Shown here piece by piece: positions 7,845-15,680 of a DNA stretch of 43,933 nt. Under the pieces are notes generated by a model. It worked only from the letters and a program-made list of their open reading frames with translations, had not been told where the DNA came from and searched no databases. Numbering within the stretch: the stretch's first letter is position 1; each line of letters begins with the position of its first letter. The translations under genes and the position numbers were made by a program. This DNA comes from an uncultured Clostridia bacterium (GTDB lineage Bacteria > Bacillota > Clostridia > Christensenellales > Borkfalkiaceae): positions 1-43,933 of the forward strand of contig CANRGR010000006.1 in NCBI GenBank assembly GCA_947630245.1, in the 5' to 3' direction.

Positions 7845-8849
7845 CTAAACGAGAAAGAGATAGAGATAATATCCGAGGAAGGAGCAGAGCATCACACACC
7901 CCGCGAGCTTTCCGAGCCGATGTCCCTTGAAGAGGGCAAAGACGTAGAGCATCACCGCCGCGCCGAGCGAGACGAGCGCGTCCACGAGATTGCTCTGAGG
8001 GTTGAATTCGAGACTGTGGAAGAGAGACGACACGCCCGCCACCAGAAAGATGTTGAAGATATTGCTCCCGATGATGTTGCCGACCGCGATGTCCGTCTCT
8101 CCCTTATACGCCGCGATCACCGACGTCACGAGCTCGGGCAGGGATGTGCCGATCGCCACGATCGTCAGCGCGATCATGCGCTCGGAGACGCGGAACGCCC
8201 GCGCGATCGTCTTTGCCTCCTCGACGAGGAGCCAGCCGCCGCCCACGACCATGCCGAGTCCCACGAGGCAGAGGAGAATGAGGAACCACGTCCGCGTCTC
8301 CATCCGCTCGAACCATTGCCCGATTTTCCCCTTCGGCTTGTCCGCCCGCTCCTCTCCGCCGAGCTCGTCCCGCAACCGCTTGTCCTTCTTCGCGCCGACG
8401 ATGAGAAACGTCATATATGCCGCGAAAACGCACAAAAGAATGAGCCCGTCCCACCATTGGAGCGCGTTCCCCCATGCGCCGAGTCCGATGAGAAGCACGC
8501 TCGCAAGGAGCAGGACGGGCAAATCGAGCACGAGGGAATTCCGCCGCACGGGCAGGGAATGAAAGAGGGCGGAGAGCCCGAGTATGAGCAGGATATTGAA
8601 GATATTGCTGCCGAGGACGTTCCCGATCGCGATGTCCGTCACGCCCTGCGCCGCGGAGGTGACGGAGACCGCAAGCTCCGGCGCGCTCGTGCCGAACGCC
8701 ACGACCGTCAGCCCGATCACGAGGGGCGAAATCTTGCACTTGCCCGCAATCCCCGCGCTGCCGTCCACAAACCAATCCGCGCCCTTTACAAGGAGCACGA
8801 ATCCCGAGATGAGAAGAAAGATGCTCAGCACCCATTCGCCCGCCGTCAT
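7845..8849 (-). CDS. CaCA-family sodium/calcium antiporter
   Basis: Inner-membrane cation exchanger of 334 aa, the usual length of the YrbG-like bacterial branch. It has the two inverted alpha-repeats that line the ion path: AFGTSAPELAVS near residue 55 and AIGTSLPELVTS near residue 225, each with the acidic residue used for cation coordination. About ten hydrophobic segments are visible with a charged central loop. It is the first gene of a three-gene operon with the heterodimeric ABC exporter. Calcium export is the family role; the exact ion here is inferred. Confidence 0.88.
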   Translation of the reverse strand: MTAGEWVLSIFLLISGFVLLVKGADWFVDGSAGIAGKCKISPLVIGLTVVAFGTSAPELAVSVTSAAQGVTDIAIGNVLGSNIFNILLILGLSALFHSLPVRRNSLVLDLPVLLLASVLLIGLGAWGNALQWWDGLILLCVFAAYMTFLIVGAKKDKRLRDELGGEERADKPKGKIGQWFERMETRTWFLILLCLVGLGMVVGGGWLLVEEAKTIARAFRVSERMIALTIVAIGTSLPELVTSVIAAYKGETDIAVGNIIGSNIFNIFLVAGVSSLFHSLEFNPQSNLVDALVSLGAAVMLYVFALFKGHRLGKLAGCVMLCSFLGYYLYLFLV

Positions 8850-8969
8850 AAACTACCCCGCAAGAAAAATTTTGCCGAAAGTCTTGTCATTCAAACGAAC
8901 CGCCAAAACACGGGTCTCCCCGGGGTATGTTGCCTTGACGCGGGCGGACTACTCCCTTTCAACGGGAAA

Positions 8970-8998
8970 AGCGTACCACGCCGCGCAAAAAATGTCAA
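8970..8998 (-). promoter_or_regulatory. possible promoter of the antiporter/ABC operon
   Basis: A perfect TTGACA lies 17 nt from a poor -10 (TACGCT) on the minus strand, about 120 nt upstream of the antiporter start. No better pair was seen in the spacer. Confidence 0.35.
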
Positions 8999-9018
8999 GC
9001 GGGTTTTTCGGATTCCGC

Positions 9019-9333
9019 CTCACACGGATAAAAAAATCCCATTCGGCTGAGGGGTGTCGCTTGGCGCCCCGCCCGCATTCTTTTTCACGAAGGGCGGCAC
9101 GAGCACGCAGTGCGAAGTAGAGAATCCCCTCATTCAAAGCGGACTGCGTATCAGGGGATACACTCGCTCCGCGCTTTGCGCTCCGCTCGGTATGACAACG
9201 TAAGACAAAAATCCCTTCCCGCGAGCAGAACCACGCTTCTGCGCTGCGGGACTCAATTTGCCGCATACCTGCGGCTTGTTGTCTGTGCAAGGCAAACCGC
9301 GGGCGGGCGAACGGGTTTCATGAAATCAAATCG
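9019..9333. repeat. dispersed intergenic repeat debris, region A
   Basis: This gene-free stretch holds no credible coding sequence. A 35-nt segment at 9163-9197 (minus strand, beginning TGTCATACCGAGCG) matches 11875-11909 on the plus strand at 32 of 35 positions. It is of the widespread GTCATnCCGAGCG-type intergenic repeats. Other parts (GGGGTGTCGCTTGGCGCC, AATCCCCTCATTC) look like further mosaic repeat modules. Their apparent translations are repeat-derived. Confidence 0.6.
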
Positions 9334-9343
9334 CCTAACCCCT

Positions 9344-9456
9344 CACGGAAATTCTTTACGAAGCGCGGCGGCGCGCCGCTTGCGGCAAGCCGCAAGCGAG
9401 CAAAGAATTTCGTGAATGAAAGCGAGCAAAGAATTTCGTGAACATCTTCGTGAATG
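9344..9456. repeat. 26-nt tandem repeat with covarying hairpin, copy 2
   Basis: Left arm CACGG plus AAATTCTTT (9344-9357) pairs with AAAGAATTT plus CGTG (9402-9414). Unit starts GCGAGC occur at 9396 and 9422, again 26 nt apart. Against copy 1 the paired 9-mer differs at four positions, and all four are compensated on the other arm. The extra bulged G is kept. The loop contains its own hairpin (CTTGCGG with CCGCAAG). The last unit runs into the A-tract that encodes the EF-G-like gene terminator. Confidence 0.7.
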
Positions 9457-9488
9457 AAAAAAAGAGCAACGGATGTTCTCCGTTGCTC
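9457..9488 (-). terminator. Rho-independent terminator of the EF-G-like gene
   Basis: On the minus strand, GAGCAACGGA, a 5-nt loop and TCCGTTGCTC are followed directly by seven T. It lies 36 nt after the stop codon. Confidence 0.9.
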
Positions 9489-9523
9489 CCGATTTCATTT
9501 CGGTTTTGCCGATCGGCGCGGAT

Positions 9524-11575
9524 TCAGTTCGCTTTCAGACTCTGCAATACGGAATCGGGCGCCTGTTCATAGCGCACGAACTCCTGCGAGAACTTGCCCC
9601 TGCCCTGCGTCATGGAGCGGAGGGACGTCGCATAGGTGAGGATTTCGCCCTCGGGCGCCTCCGCCGTGACGACTTGCAGTCCGTCCACCGTGTCCATGCC
9701 GATAATTCTGCCGCGGCGCTTGTTGAGGTCGCCCATGATGTCGCCCACATACTGTTCGGGCACCGTGATCTTCATCGAACACACGGGTTCGAGAATGACG
9801 GGCTTTGCGCGGCGGATGCCGTCGTCATAGGCGAGCTTCGCCGCCGAGACGAACGCAACTTCTTTACTGTCGACGGGGTGATACTTTCCGTCGTACAGCG
9901 TGCATTTGAGATTGACCATCGGATAGCCCGCGAGCACGCCCTTCTGGATCGCCTCGCGAAGTCCCTTTTCGACCGCGGGAATGAACTGCTTGGGCACCGT
10001 TCCGCCGACGACCGCGTCGACAAACTCGAACACGCCGTCCGCCGCGCCCGGTTCGAAGCGGATCTCGACGACGCCGAACTGTCCCGCGCCGCCCGTCTGC
10101 TTCTTGTGCTTGCCTTCCGCCTCCGCCTTGCCCGTGATCGCCTCGCGATAGGCGACGGTGGGCGTGGTGAAGTCCGCGTCCGCGCCGAATTTGGATTTGA
10201 GCTTCTTCTTGATGATTTCGAGCTGGACTTCGCCCTGTCCGCAGGCAAGGGTCTCGCCCGTCTCGTTGTTCCGCACGACCTTAAAGCTCTTGTCCTCTTC
10301 CGCGAGCCGGTACAGCCCGCCGAACACCTTGTCCTCGGTTCCGCGCACCGTTGCGTTGACCGCCATCGAGAGGACGGGCTCCGGGAATTCGATGGGATCG
10401 AACTTCACGGGAGCGTTGAGATCGCACAGCGTGTCGCCCGTGCCCGTATCGGAGAGCTTGTTGACCGCGCCGATGTCGCCCGCGCCGAGCTCCTGAACGG
10501 GGGTCTGCTTCTTGCCCGTGATGAGATAGATCGCGTTGATGCGCTCTTCGGTATTCGTATTGGGATTGAGCACCGTCATGCCGGAGCGGAGCACGCCGCG
10601 GCAGACGCGGAGATAGTTGAGCTTGCCGACGAACGGGTCGACCGCCGTCTTAAAGACCTGCGCCGCGAACGCGCCGTTTTCGTCGCATTCGACCGTGACG
10701 GGTTTCTCCGTCTTGACGTCGAGCGCGGAGAGAGGCGCGCGTTCCGCCGCCTGCGGCAGATATTCGACGAGTTCGTTCATGAGATTGATGACGCCCTTGT
10801 TGAGGAGCGCGCTGCCCGCAAGCACGGGAATGACGTTGATCGAATGGATTCCCTTGCGGATCCCCATCACGGTCTCCTCGGGGGTGAGGGAGCCTTCGTC
10901 GAAATACTTTTCGAGGAGCTCCTCGTCGTTCTCCGCCGCCGCTTCCTGCAAGGCGTTCTGCATCTCTTCGAGTTCGCTCTGATAGGACGCGGGGATAGCG
11001 ATCTCCTCCACGCCGCTCGCCGCGAATTTATATCCCTTGCCCGTGATGACGTTGATGTAGCCCGTCATCTTGTTTCCCTCCATGATCGGAATCTGGATGG
11101 GAGCGATCTTGCCCTTGTACTGTTCGCGGAAGGCGCGGACCGTGCCGGGATAGTCGGCATTTTCCTTGTCCATGCCGTTGATGAAAATGACCGTGGGTTT
11201 TTTGAGCCTGAGGCACTGCGCGATCGCCTTCTCCGCGCCGACCGTGACCGCTCCGCCCGCGCCCGCCACAACGAGCGCCGCGCCCGCCGCGCGCATCGCG
11301 GAATTGAATTCGCCCTCGAAATCGTAGAATCCGGGCACGTCGAGAAGGTTGAGTTTGACGCCCTTCCACGTCAGATAGGAAAGGGAGAGGGAGATCGACG
11401 TCTTTCTCGCGATCTCCTGTTCGTCGAAGTCGGAGACGGTCGTCCCGTTGTCCGTTTTGCCCATGCGTTCGATTGCGCCGCCGTTATAGAGGATCGCCTC
11501 GGTGAGTGTGGTTTTGCCCTCGCCGCTGTGTCCGACGATGGCGATATTGCGGATATTCGTTGCGGAAATGCTCAT
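9524..11575 (-). CDS. elongation factor G-like translational GTPase (EF-G2 type)
   Basis: 683-aa paralogue of ribosomal translocase EF-G with all five EF-G domains (GTPase about 10-270, then domains II-V). The GTPase motifs deviate: G1 is GHSGEGKT (15-22) where EF-G has GHIDAGKT. G3 is DVPGF, so the catalytic histidine position is phenylalanine (residue 83). G4 is NGMD (133-136) where NKMD is usual. Such changes mark the EF-G-like/EF-G2 subfamily, whose role is less clear than that of true EF-G. The true fusA is not in this window. Start at 11575 has AGAGG upstream. It is a single gene with its own promoter and terminator. Confidence 0.9.
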   Translation of the reverse strand: MSISATNIRNIAIVGHSGEGKTTLTEAILYNGGAIERMGKTDNGTTVSDFDEQEIARKTSISLSLSYLTWKGVKLNLLDVPGFYDFEGEFNSAMRAAGAALVVAGAGGAVTVGAEKAIAQCLRLKKPTVIFINGMDKENADYPGTVRAFREQYKGKIAPIQIPIMEGNKMTGYINVITGKGYKFAASGVEEIAIPASYQSELEEMQNALQEAAAENDEELLEKYFDEGSLTPEETVMGIRKGIHSINVIPVLAGSALLNKGVINLMNELVEYLPQAAERAPLSALDVKTEKPVTVECDENGAFAAQVFKTAVDPFVGKLNYLRVCRGVLRSGMTVLNPNTNTEERINAIYLITGKKQTPVQELGAGDIGAVNKLSDTGTGDTLCDLNAPVKFDPIEFPEPVLSMAVNATVRGTEDKVFGGLYRLAEEDKSFKVVRNNETGETLACGQGEVQLEIIKKKLKSKFGADADFTTPTVAYREAITGKAEAEGKHKKQTGGAGQFGVVEIRFEPGAADGVFEFVDAVVGGTVPKQFIPAVEKGLREAIQKGVLAGYPMVNLKCTLYDGKYHPVDSKEVAFVSAAKLAYDDGIRRAKPVILEPVCSMKITVPEQYVGDIMGDLNKRRGRIIGMDTVDGLQVVTAEAPEGEILTYATSLRSMTQGRGKFSQEFVRYEQAPDSVLQSLKAN

Positions 11576-11642
11576 AAAAAACCTCTTCTATTAAAACTTG
11601 GATCACGGGGGAAAACCGTATCCCGGAAAACCCCGCTTTCTC

Positions 11643-11670
11643 ATTATACAACAGATTTCCAAAAAATCAA
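11643..11670 (-). promoter_or_regulatory. sigma-A promoter of the EF-G-like gene
   Basis: TTGATT and TATAAT are spaced 16 nt apart on the minus strand, about 67 nt upstream of the start codon. Confidence 0.75.
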
Positions 11671-11741
11671 GGGGGTATGGGAAAAAATTATCCCGTAACT
11701 CTTAAAATTTTTTCCGAAAATGAAGAAATTTTTCACTCGAT

Positions 11742-12045
11742 ATGAGGGAAGGGCTTGCTGCCCCTTATAGGGGAAGTGGCGAACGTAGTGAGCCGAAAGG
11801 GTTTCGGAAACCCCTCTGTCACTCGCAAGCTCGTGACATCTCCCCTGCGAGGGGCGACAAGGGAAAGCCTTCGCTGTCATACCGAGCGAAGCGCGGAGCG
11901 CGGAGCGAGCCCCCTTATCCAACAACGACCGAGGGGATTCACTCCCCCCCCTTTGGGGGTCGGAATGACAGGAAAAGGTCTTAAAAAAATCAAGGCGATG
12001 TTTCGACACGCCGCTCCGCGGCGGCTCAACATGACGTATTTTGGA
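11742..12045. repeat. dispersed intergenic repeat debris, region B
   Basis: This gene-free mosaic contains the second copy (11875-11909) of the TGTCATACCGAGCG repeat. It also has a CCCCTTATAGGGG / CTCCCCTGCGAGGGG module near 11761-11856 and an inverted GGAATGACAGG end near 11961-11971. A CGACACGCCGC...GCGGCGGCTCAACATGACG segment (12005-12036) resembles known TTCGACACGCCG-type intergenic repeats. Open frames through it on both strands (for example 11644-12009 minus) have repeat-derived sequence and are not called as genes. Confidence 0.6.
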
Positions 12046-12079
12046 ACATCAATTCCCAATCGTCTTTTTCTTTCCGATC

Positions 12080-12109
12080 GGTATAAAACGCGGGAAAGCG
12101 GTCAATCAT
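12080..12109 (+). promoter_or_regulatory. putative sporulation promoter, element shared with 12595-12624
   Basis: A 30-bp segment beginning GGTATAAAA and ending AATCAT lies 29 nt upstream of the start of the YwmB-like gene. It matches the segment in front of the spoIIQ-like gene at 23 of 30 positions. GTATA is a fair match to the -35 of forespore sigma-F/sigma-G promoters; the -10 assignment is unclear. Confidence 0.5.
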
Positions 12110-12138
12110 CTTTCCGAATTCCGGAGGAGGAATCTGCC

Positions 12139-12564
12139 ATGAGACTGTTTTTCCGAGGCGTTGGCTGTTTTCTGTTCGTCTTGACGCTCCTTTGCTGTGC
12201 GGCGTTTTTCTGCATACTCTCCCGCGCGCCCGTCTTTCGGGACGGGGAACGCTACACCCTCTATCTCGGCGACAGCTCCTCCGCCCGCGCAATCCAAACC
12301 GACTGTCCCCTGCTTTCCAAACTGCAAAACGACGTGCGCGGGGAGAGCGTTCTCTACGAGGGAGATCTCTATGAAACGCTCCGCGACCGCTTCGATGCGA
12401 CCCTTCTCTTCACCGAGGACGTCTGCGGGATCAGAAACTATTATCTCGGCTCGCCGAAGATCGCAGGCGGGATCACGCTGAACGGACAGACGGTCAACCT
12501 TCACATCGCCGTCGGGAACGGCTACACCGCGGCGGGAACGCCCATCATCTTCGGAGGATTCTGA
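12139..12564 (+). CDS. YwmB-like small exported or anchored protein
   Basis: 141-aa product with an N-terminal hydrophobic segment (about 5-28, signal anchor or signal peptide) and an extracytoplasmic remainder. The C-terminus (VNLHIAV...AGTPIIFGGF) follows the pattern at the C-terminus of Bacillus YwmB (MNLQIAL...VGTPIVTTEY), and the preceding GSPKIAGGI stretch is also similar. The protein is much shorter than YwmB (about 247 aa), as if only the C-terminal half were kept. The start is supported by GGAGGAGG. It precedes the spoIIQ-like gene and shares its upstream element, which suggests forespore expression. The family assignment is an inference from pattern. Confidence 0.75.
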   Translation: MRLFFRGVGCFLFVLTLLCCAAFFCILSRAPVFRDGERYTLYLGDSSSARAIQTDCPLLSKLQNDVRGESVLYEGDLYETLRDRFDATLLFTEDVCGIRNYYLGSPKIAGGITLNGQTVNLHIAVGNGYTAAGTPIIFGGF

Positions 12565-12594
12565 GGAGGATTCTGAAAAAATCTCTTTTTCTCG

Positions 12595-12624
12595 GGTATA
12601 AAATCCCGACAAGCCGTCGATCAT
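12595..12624 (+). promoter_or_regulatory. putative sporulation promoter of the spoIIQ-like gene
   Basis: The 30-bp GGTATAAAA...GATCAT element lies 24 nt upstream of the start codon and 30 nt after the upstream stop. spoIIQ is a known sigma-F target in Bacillus, which fits the GTATA -35. The -10 box is not a clear match. Confidence 0.5.
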
Positions 12625-12648
12625 TACATAAAAATTCGGAGGAACAAA

Positions 12649-13347
12649 ATGAAAGAAAAAGAAAATACGGCAACTCCCGGAAAAAAGAGGCTTCTCTATT
12701 CCATCATCCTTGCCGTCTGCGCGATCCTTCTGATCACGGCGACGGTGCTCACGGTGTACTTTGTGACGAAGGGCGGTTCCGAGACGCTCGAAAATCCCCC
12801 CGCAGGCGGGAGCGGAGAGAATCCCGGCGGCACGATTCCCGGCGGGAGCGAGCAAAAGCCGGACGACACGCCTTCGGGCGGCGAACAGAAGCCCGACGAC
12901 ACGCCCACGGGCGGCGAACAGGCGGCGACCTTCATCTCCCCTATCGCCTCGGAGATCCCCTGCGCCGTGGAATACAACGTCATCTATGAAAACAAAACCA
13001 CCGAAAAGTGGTACCGTCACAAGGCGCTCGACTTCAAGGCGGCAGAGGGCACGGAAGTCTGCGCGATGGGCGACGCGACCGTCGTAAAGCTCAGCTGTTC
13101 GGAGGAGCTCGGGAACGTCATCGTGCTCGACCACGGCGACGGGATCTATACGACGTACCGCTTTGTGGAACCCGTGAGCGGGCTCCGCGAGGGCGATAAG
13201 GTCAAACAGGGGCAAAAGATCGCGACCGTTGCCGCTCCCTACGGCACGGAGGCGGAGGACGGCGCCCATCTGCATCTCGAAATGGAAGTGGAGGGAGAGA
13301 CGGTCAACCCCGCGGATTACTTCAACATCACGCTCGAAGAGAAATAA
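12649..13347 (+). CDS. spoIIQ: SpoIIQ-like M23 (LytM) membrane protein
   Basis: 232-aa membrane protein with a short cytoplasmic tail, one transmembrane helix (about 15-37) and a Gly/Pro/Asp-rich linker with two near-identical EQKPDDTP(S/T)GGEQ repeats (about 68-91). A LytM/M23 domain follows (about 95-225). Zinc ligands are all present: H124 and D128 (HKALD) and H207/H209 (HLH), as in Clostridial SpoIIQ and unlike Bacillus SpoIIQ. SpoIIQ sits in the forespore membrane and docks with mother-cell SpoIIIAH during engulfment. The size, topology and upstream YwmB-like neighbour support this; a general M23 endopeptidase is the alternative. Confidence 0.75.
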   Translation: MKEKENTATPGKKRLLYSIILAVCAILLITATVLTVYFVTKGGSETLENPPAGGSGENPGGTIPGGSEQKPDDTPSGGEQKPDDTPTGGEQAATFISPIASEIPCAVEYNVIYENKTTEKWYRHKALDFKAAEGTEVCAMGDATVVKLSCSEELGNVIVLDHGDGIYTTYRFVEPVSGLREGDKVKQGQKIATVAAPYGTEAEDGAHLHLEMEVEGETVNPADYFNITLEEK

Positions 13348-13363
13348 AGCACACAGGAACAGG

Positions 13364-13393
13364 GGCGGCGGTTCTTCCCCCGGGACCGCCGCC
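13364..13393 (+). terminator. hairpin after the spoIIQ-like gene, weak terminator
   Basis: GGCGGCGGT (13364-13372) pairs with ACCGCCGCC (13385-13393). There is no T-run, so termination is uncertain. Confidence 0.35.
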
Positions 13394-13410
13394 TCACGGC
13401 GCAAAAAAGA

Positions 13411-13439
13411 TTGACAACCGCACGGTTCCGTCATATAAT
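13411..13439 (+). promoter_or_regulatory. consensus sigma-A promoter
   Basis: Perfect TTGACA, 17-nt spacer, perfect TATAAT, with the -10 27 nt upstream of the next start codon. Confidence 0.9.
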
Positions 13440-13466
13440 AGAAAAAAACGCAAGGGGGACCGCGCA

Positions 13467-14036
13467 ATGGGCGCATGGTTAAACGAAAATGCGGGCGTTG
13501 TCGTGCTGATCGCGGCGATCATCGTGATCGTCATGCTCGGCGTCGCCGTCTGGCTGCTCTTCTTTCTCAAAAACAGGATCGCCGTTCAACGGCTCAACTT
13601 CCTCGGCTTCTACTCCACGAGCATGGAGACGAAAAAACGGTACGCCGATTTCACGATCGGCAACAAATCCCTCAACGACATCGGCATCGCCGAGATCGGA
13701 TTGAAAAACGGGGGGATCTCCTTCCGTCTCACCGAACTCTACCGCGAGAAAAATTCCCTCTCCCCCGAGGCGCGCATCGTGATCGAACAGCGCAGTTCCA
13801 TCCGTCTCCGCCTCACCGCGGAGGAGCTCAAACGCACGGCAATCCGCGACGGAAAGGCGCAAAAGACGGTGCGCGGGCTGCGGCTGTACGCCGTGGATCT
13901 GACGGGCAACCTTTACAGCGGACGGGTGCGCGCCGTGCGGCGGCTTCTGAAAGAACTTCTCGCCGAAGAGCGCGCCGAGGAGCGCGCCGAGGCGGAAAAA
14001 ACCGCCGCGGACGGCGCAGACGGAAAGAACGCATAA
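13467..14036 (+). CDS. unknown single-pass membrane protein
   Basis: 189-aa product. One strong N-terminal membrane helix (about 9-35) is followed by a roughly 110-residue soluble domain (KKRYADFTIGNKSLNDIGIA...) and an Ala/Glu/Arg-rich C-terminal tail with an EERAE repeat. It has AGGGGGA 9 nt before the ATG and a perfect sigma-A promoter, so it is expected to be well expressed in growing cells, unlike the sporulation genes on either side. I do not recognise a family. The soluble part would be cytoplasmic if the helix is a simple N-out anchor. Confidence 0.8.
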   Translation: MGAWLNENAGVVVLIAAIIVIVMLGVAVWLLFFLKNRIAVQRLNFLGFYSTSMETKKRYADFTIGNKSLNDIGIAEIGLKNGGISFRLTELYREKNSLSPEARIVIEQRSSIRLRLTAEELKRTAIRDGKAQKTVRGLRLYAVDLTGNLYSGRVRAVRRLLKELLAEERAEERAEAEKTAADGADGKNA

Positions 14037-14037
14037 G

Positions 14038-14066
14038 ACATATTCGGCAGAGATCCGCCATACAAT
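14038..14066 (+). promoter_or_regulatory. sigma-E-like (mother-cell) promoter of the M1 peptidase
   Basis: ACATATT (6 of 7 to KMATATT), 14-nt spacer and CATACAAT, a perfect match to the Bacillus sigma-E -10. It lies 43 nt upstream of the start codon. Confidence 0.65.
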
Positions 14067-14109
14067 AACCTGTCGGAGCGCAAAAAACGCGCACCGGGAG
14101 GTTTTTTAT

Positions 14110-15567
14110 ATGCGAAAATGGGGAACTGTGTGCGCCGTCATCACAGGCGTGGGCGTCCTGCTCGGATCCGCCGCGGGGCTGTGCGGCTGCGGGGAGACCA
14201 TCCCGCGCAGCAAATATACGATCCGCGCGGAATATCTTCCCGAGGAGAAGAAGCTCGCCGCCCAAATGACCGTAACCGTGCCGAACAGCGGCGAGAACGC
14301 CCTCGAAGCGCTCAAATTCGAACTCTATCCCAACGCCTTCCGCGAGGACGCGGAGTTTGCGCCCGTCTCGGGAATCTACAAGAACGCCGCCTACTACGCC
14401 GGTATGAACTACGGCGGGATTGCGATCTCCTCCGTGGAAAACGCCGCGGGGTTCGAGATCAACGGCGAGGACAAGAACATTCTCACCGTCACCCTCGAAG
14501 AGCCTCTCTATCCCGACGAGGCGGTCACGCTCGGGATCGACTTCGAAGTGACGATCCCCGCCGTCAACCACCGCTTCGGCGTGGGACAGCACAACGTCAA
14601 TCTCGCGAATTTCTATCCCGTGCTCTGCGCGCGGACGGAGAGCGGGTTTTACGAGTGCGTCTACTCCTCAAACGGCGACCCGTTCGTGAGCGAATGCGCC
14701 GATTACGACGTCACCCTCGTCATTCCCGAGGAATACACCGCCGTCTGGGGCGGAACGGGGGAATGGACCGCCGCGAACGGGAAAAAGACCTGCCACGCCG
14801 TCTTTGAAAACGTGCGCGACGTGGCGTTCGTGCTCGGCAAGGAACTGCGCAGCGTCTCGGCGGACGCGGACGGCGTTTCCGTCGAGTATTGGTATTTCTC
14901 GGATACGTCCCCCGACCGCACGCTGAAAGTCGCAACGGACAGCCTCTCCTATTTCTCGCGCACGTTCGGAAAATACGAATATCCGCGCTACGTCGTCGTG
15001 CAGACGGATTTCCCCTACGGCGGCATGGAATATCCCGCGCTGTCGATGATCTCCTCCGCGCTCAAAGAGAGCGAAGTGCCCGCGGTCGTCGCGCACGAGA
15101 CCGCGCACCAATGGTGGTACGCGATGGTCGGGAACAATCAATTCGAAGCGGCATGGCAGGACGAGGGGCTCGCCGAGTATTCCTCCGCCCTCTTTTTGGG
15201 CGCGTATCCCGAATACGGCGGGAGCTATGAGGAATTTGTGCGCCGCTCCGAGAACAGCTACCGCGCCTACTATTCCGTGAGTTCCCAGATCTCGGGCGAG
15301 GCGGATACTTCCATGACGAGACCCCTCACCGCCTATTCGGGCGACTACGAGTACCGCAATCTCGCCTACGACAAGGGGGTGATTCTCTTCGACCGCGTCC
15401 GCGCCGTCACGGGCGACCGCAAGTTCTTCTCCGGACTCAAAAATTACGTTGCGAACTATTCGGGAAAGATTGCCACTCCCGAGCAGATGATCTCCTGTTT
15501 CAAGGGCGCGGGGGCGAACGTCGAAGCGCTCTTCGATTCCTTCACCCAGGGAAAGTGCGTGATCTGA
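14110..15567 (+). CDS. M1-family zinc metallopeptidase, lipoprotein
   Basis: 485-aa gluzincin aminopeptidase. Zinc/catalytic motif HETAHQWW (H329, E330, H333) with the third ligand E352 at the expected 18-residue gap (DEGLAEY). GGMEY at 304-308 stands in for the GAMEN substrate motif. The N-terminus has a signal peptide and the lipobox LCGC with C27, so the enzyme should be membrane-anchored outside the cytoplasm. It lacks the C-terminal helical domain of full-length M1 enzymes. GGGAGG precedes the ATG. Expression from a sigma-E-like promoter would place it in the mother cell, where its outside face meets the intermembrane space during engulfment. The substrate is unknown. Confidence 0.88.
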   Translation: MRKWGTVCAVITGVGVLLGSAAGLCGCGETIPRSKYTIRAEYLPEEKKLAAQMTVTVPNSGENALEALKFELYPNAFREDAEFAPVSGIYKNAAYYAGMNYGGIAISSVENAAGFEINGEDKNILTVTLEEPLYPDEAVTLGIDFEVTIPAVNHRFGVGQHNVNLANFYPVLCARTESGFYECVYSSNGDPFVSECADYDVTLVIPEEYTAVWGGTGEWTAANGKKTCHAVFENVRDVAFVLGKELRSVSADADGVSVEYWYFSDTSPDRTLKVATDSLSYFSRTFGKYEYPRYVVVQTDFPYGGMEYPALSMISSALKESEVPAVVAHETAHQWWYAMVGNNQFEAAWQDEGLAEYSSALFLGAYPEYGGSYEEFVRRSENSYRAYYSVSSQISGEADTSMTRPLTAYSGDYEYRNLAYDKGVILFDRVRAVTGDRKFFSGLKNYVANYSGKIATPEQMISCFKGAGANVEALFDSFTQGKCVI

Positions 15568-15583
15568 CCGCCTGAAAATCCCA

Positions 15584-15632
15584 CCCCGCCCGCCTTTTTG
15601 CTCTTTCGGCAAAAAGGCGGGCGGGGTTTTTT
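15584..15632 (+). terminator. Rho-independent terminator of the M1 peptidase gene
   Basis: A 17-bp stem (15584-15600 with 15610-15626) is followed by TTTTTT, 16 nt after the stop codon. Confidence 0.92.
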
Positions 15633-15633
15633 G

Positions 15634-15662
15634 TTGCGCTTTCCCGCGCCGTGTGCTATAAT
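15634..15662 (+). promoter_or_regulatory. sigma-A promoter of the zinc-ribbon gene
   Basis: TTGCGC, 17-nt spacer, TATAAT. It starts immediately after the preceding terminator T-run, and the start codon is 19 nt past the -10. Confidence 0.8.
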
Positions 15663-15680
15663 AAAAGACGGAGGTGCGCC

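Noticed and set aside
8949-9290. 113-codon minus-strand open frame
   Set aside because: It encodes the repeat-derived CHTERSAKRGAS string, shared in part with region B, and has no family or start signal.
11644-12009. 121-codon minus-strand open frame
   Set aside because: Its peptide comes from dispersed repeats (the CHSDPQRGGSESP and SETLSAHYVRHFPYKGQ type seen as spurious calls in many genomes). It has no ribosome site and covers the EF-G-like promoter.
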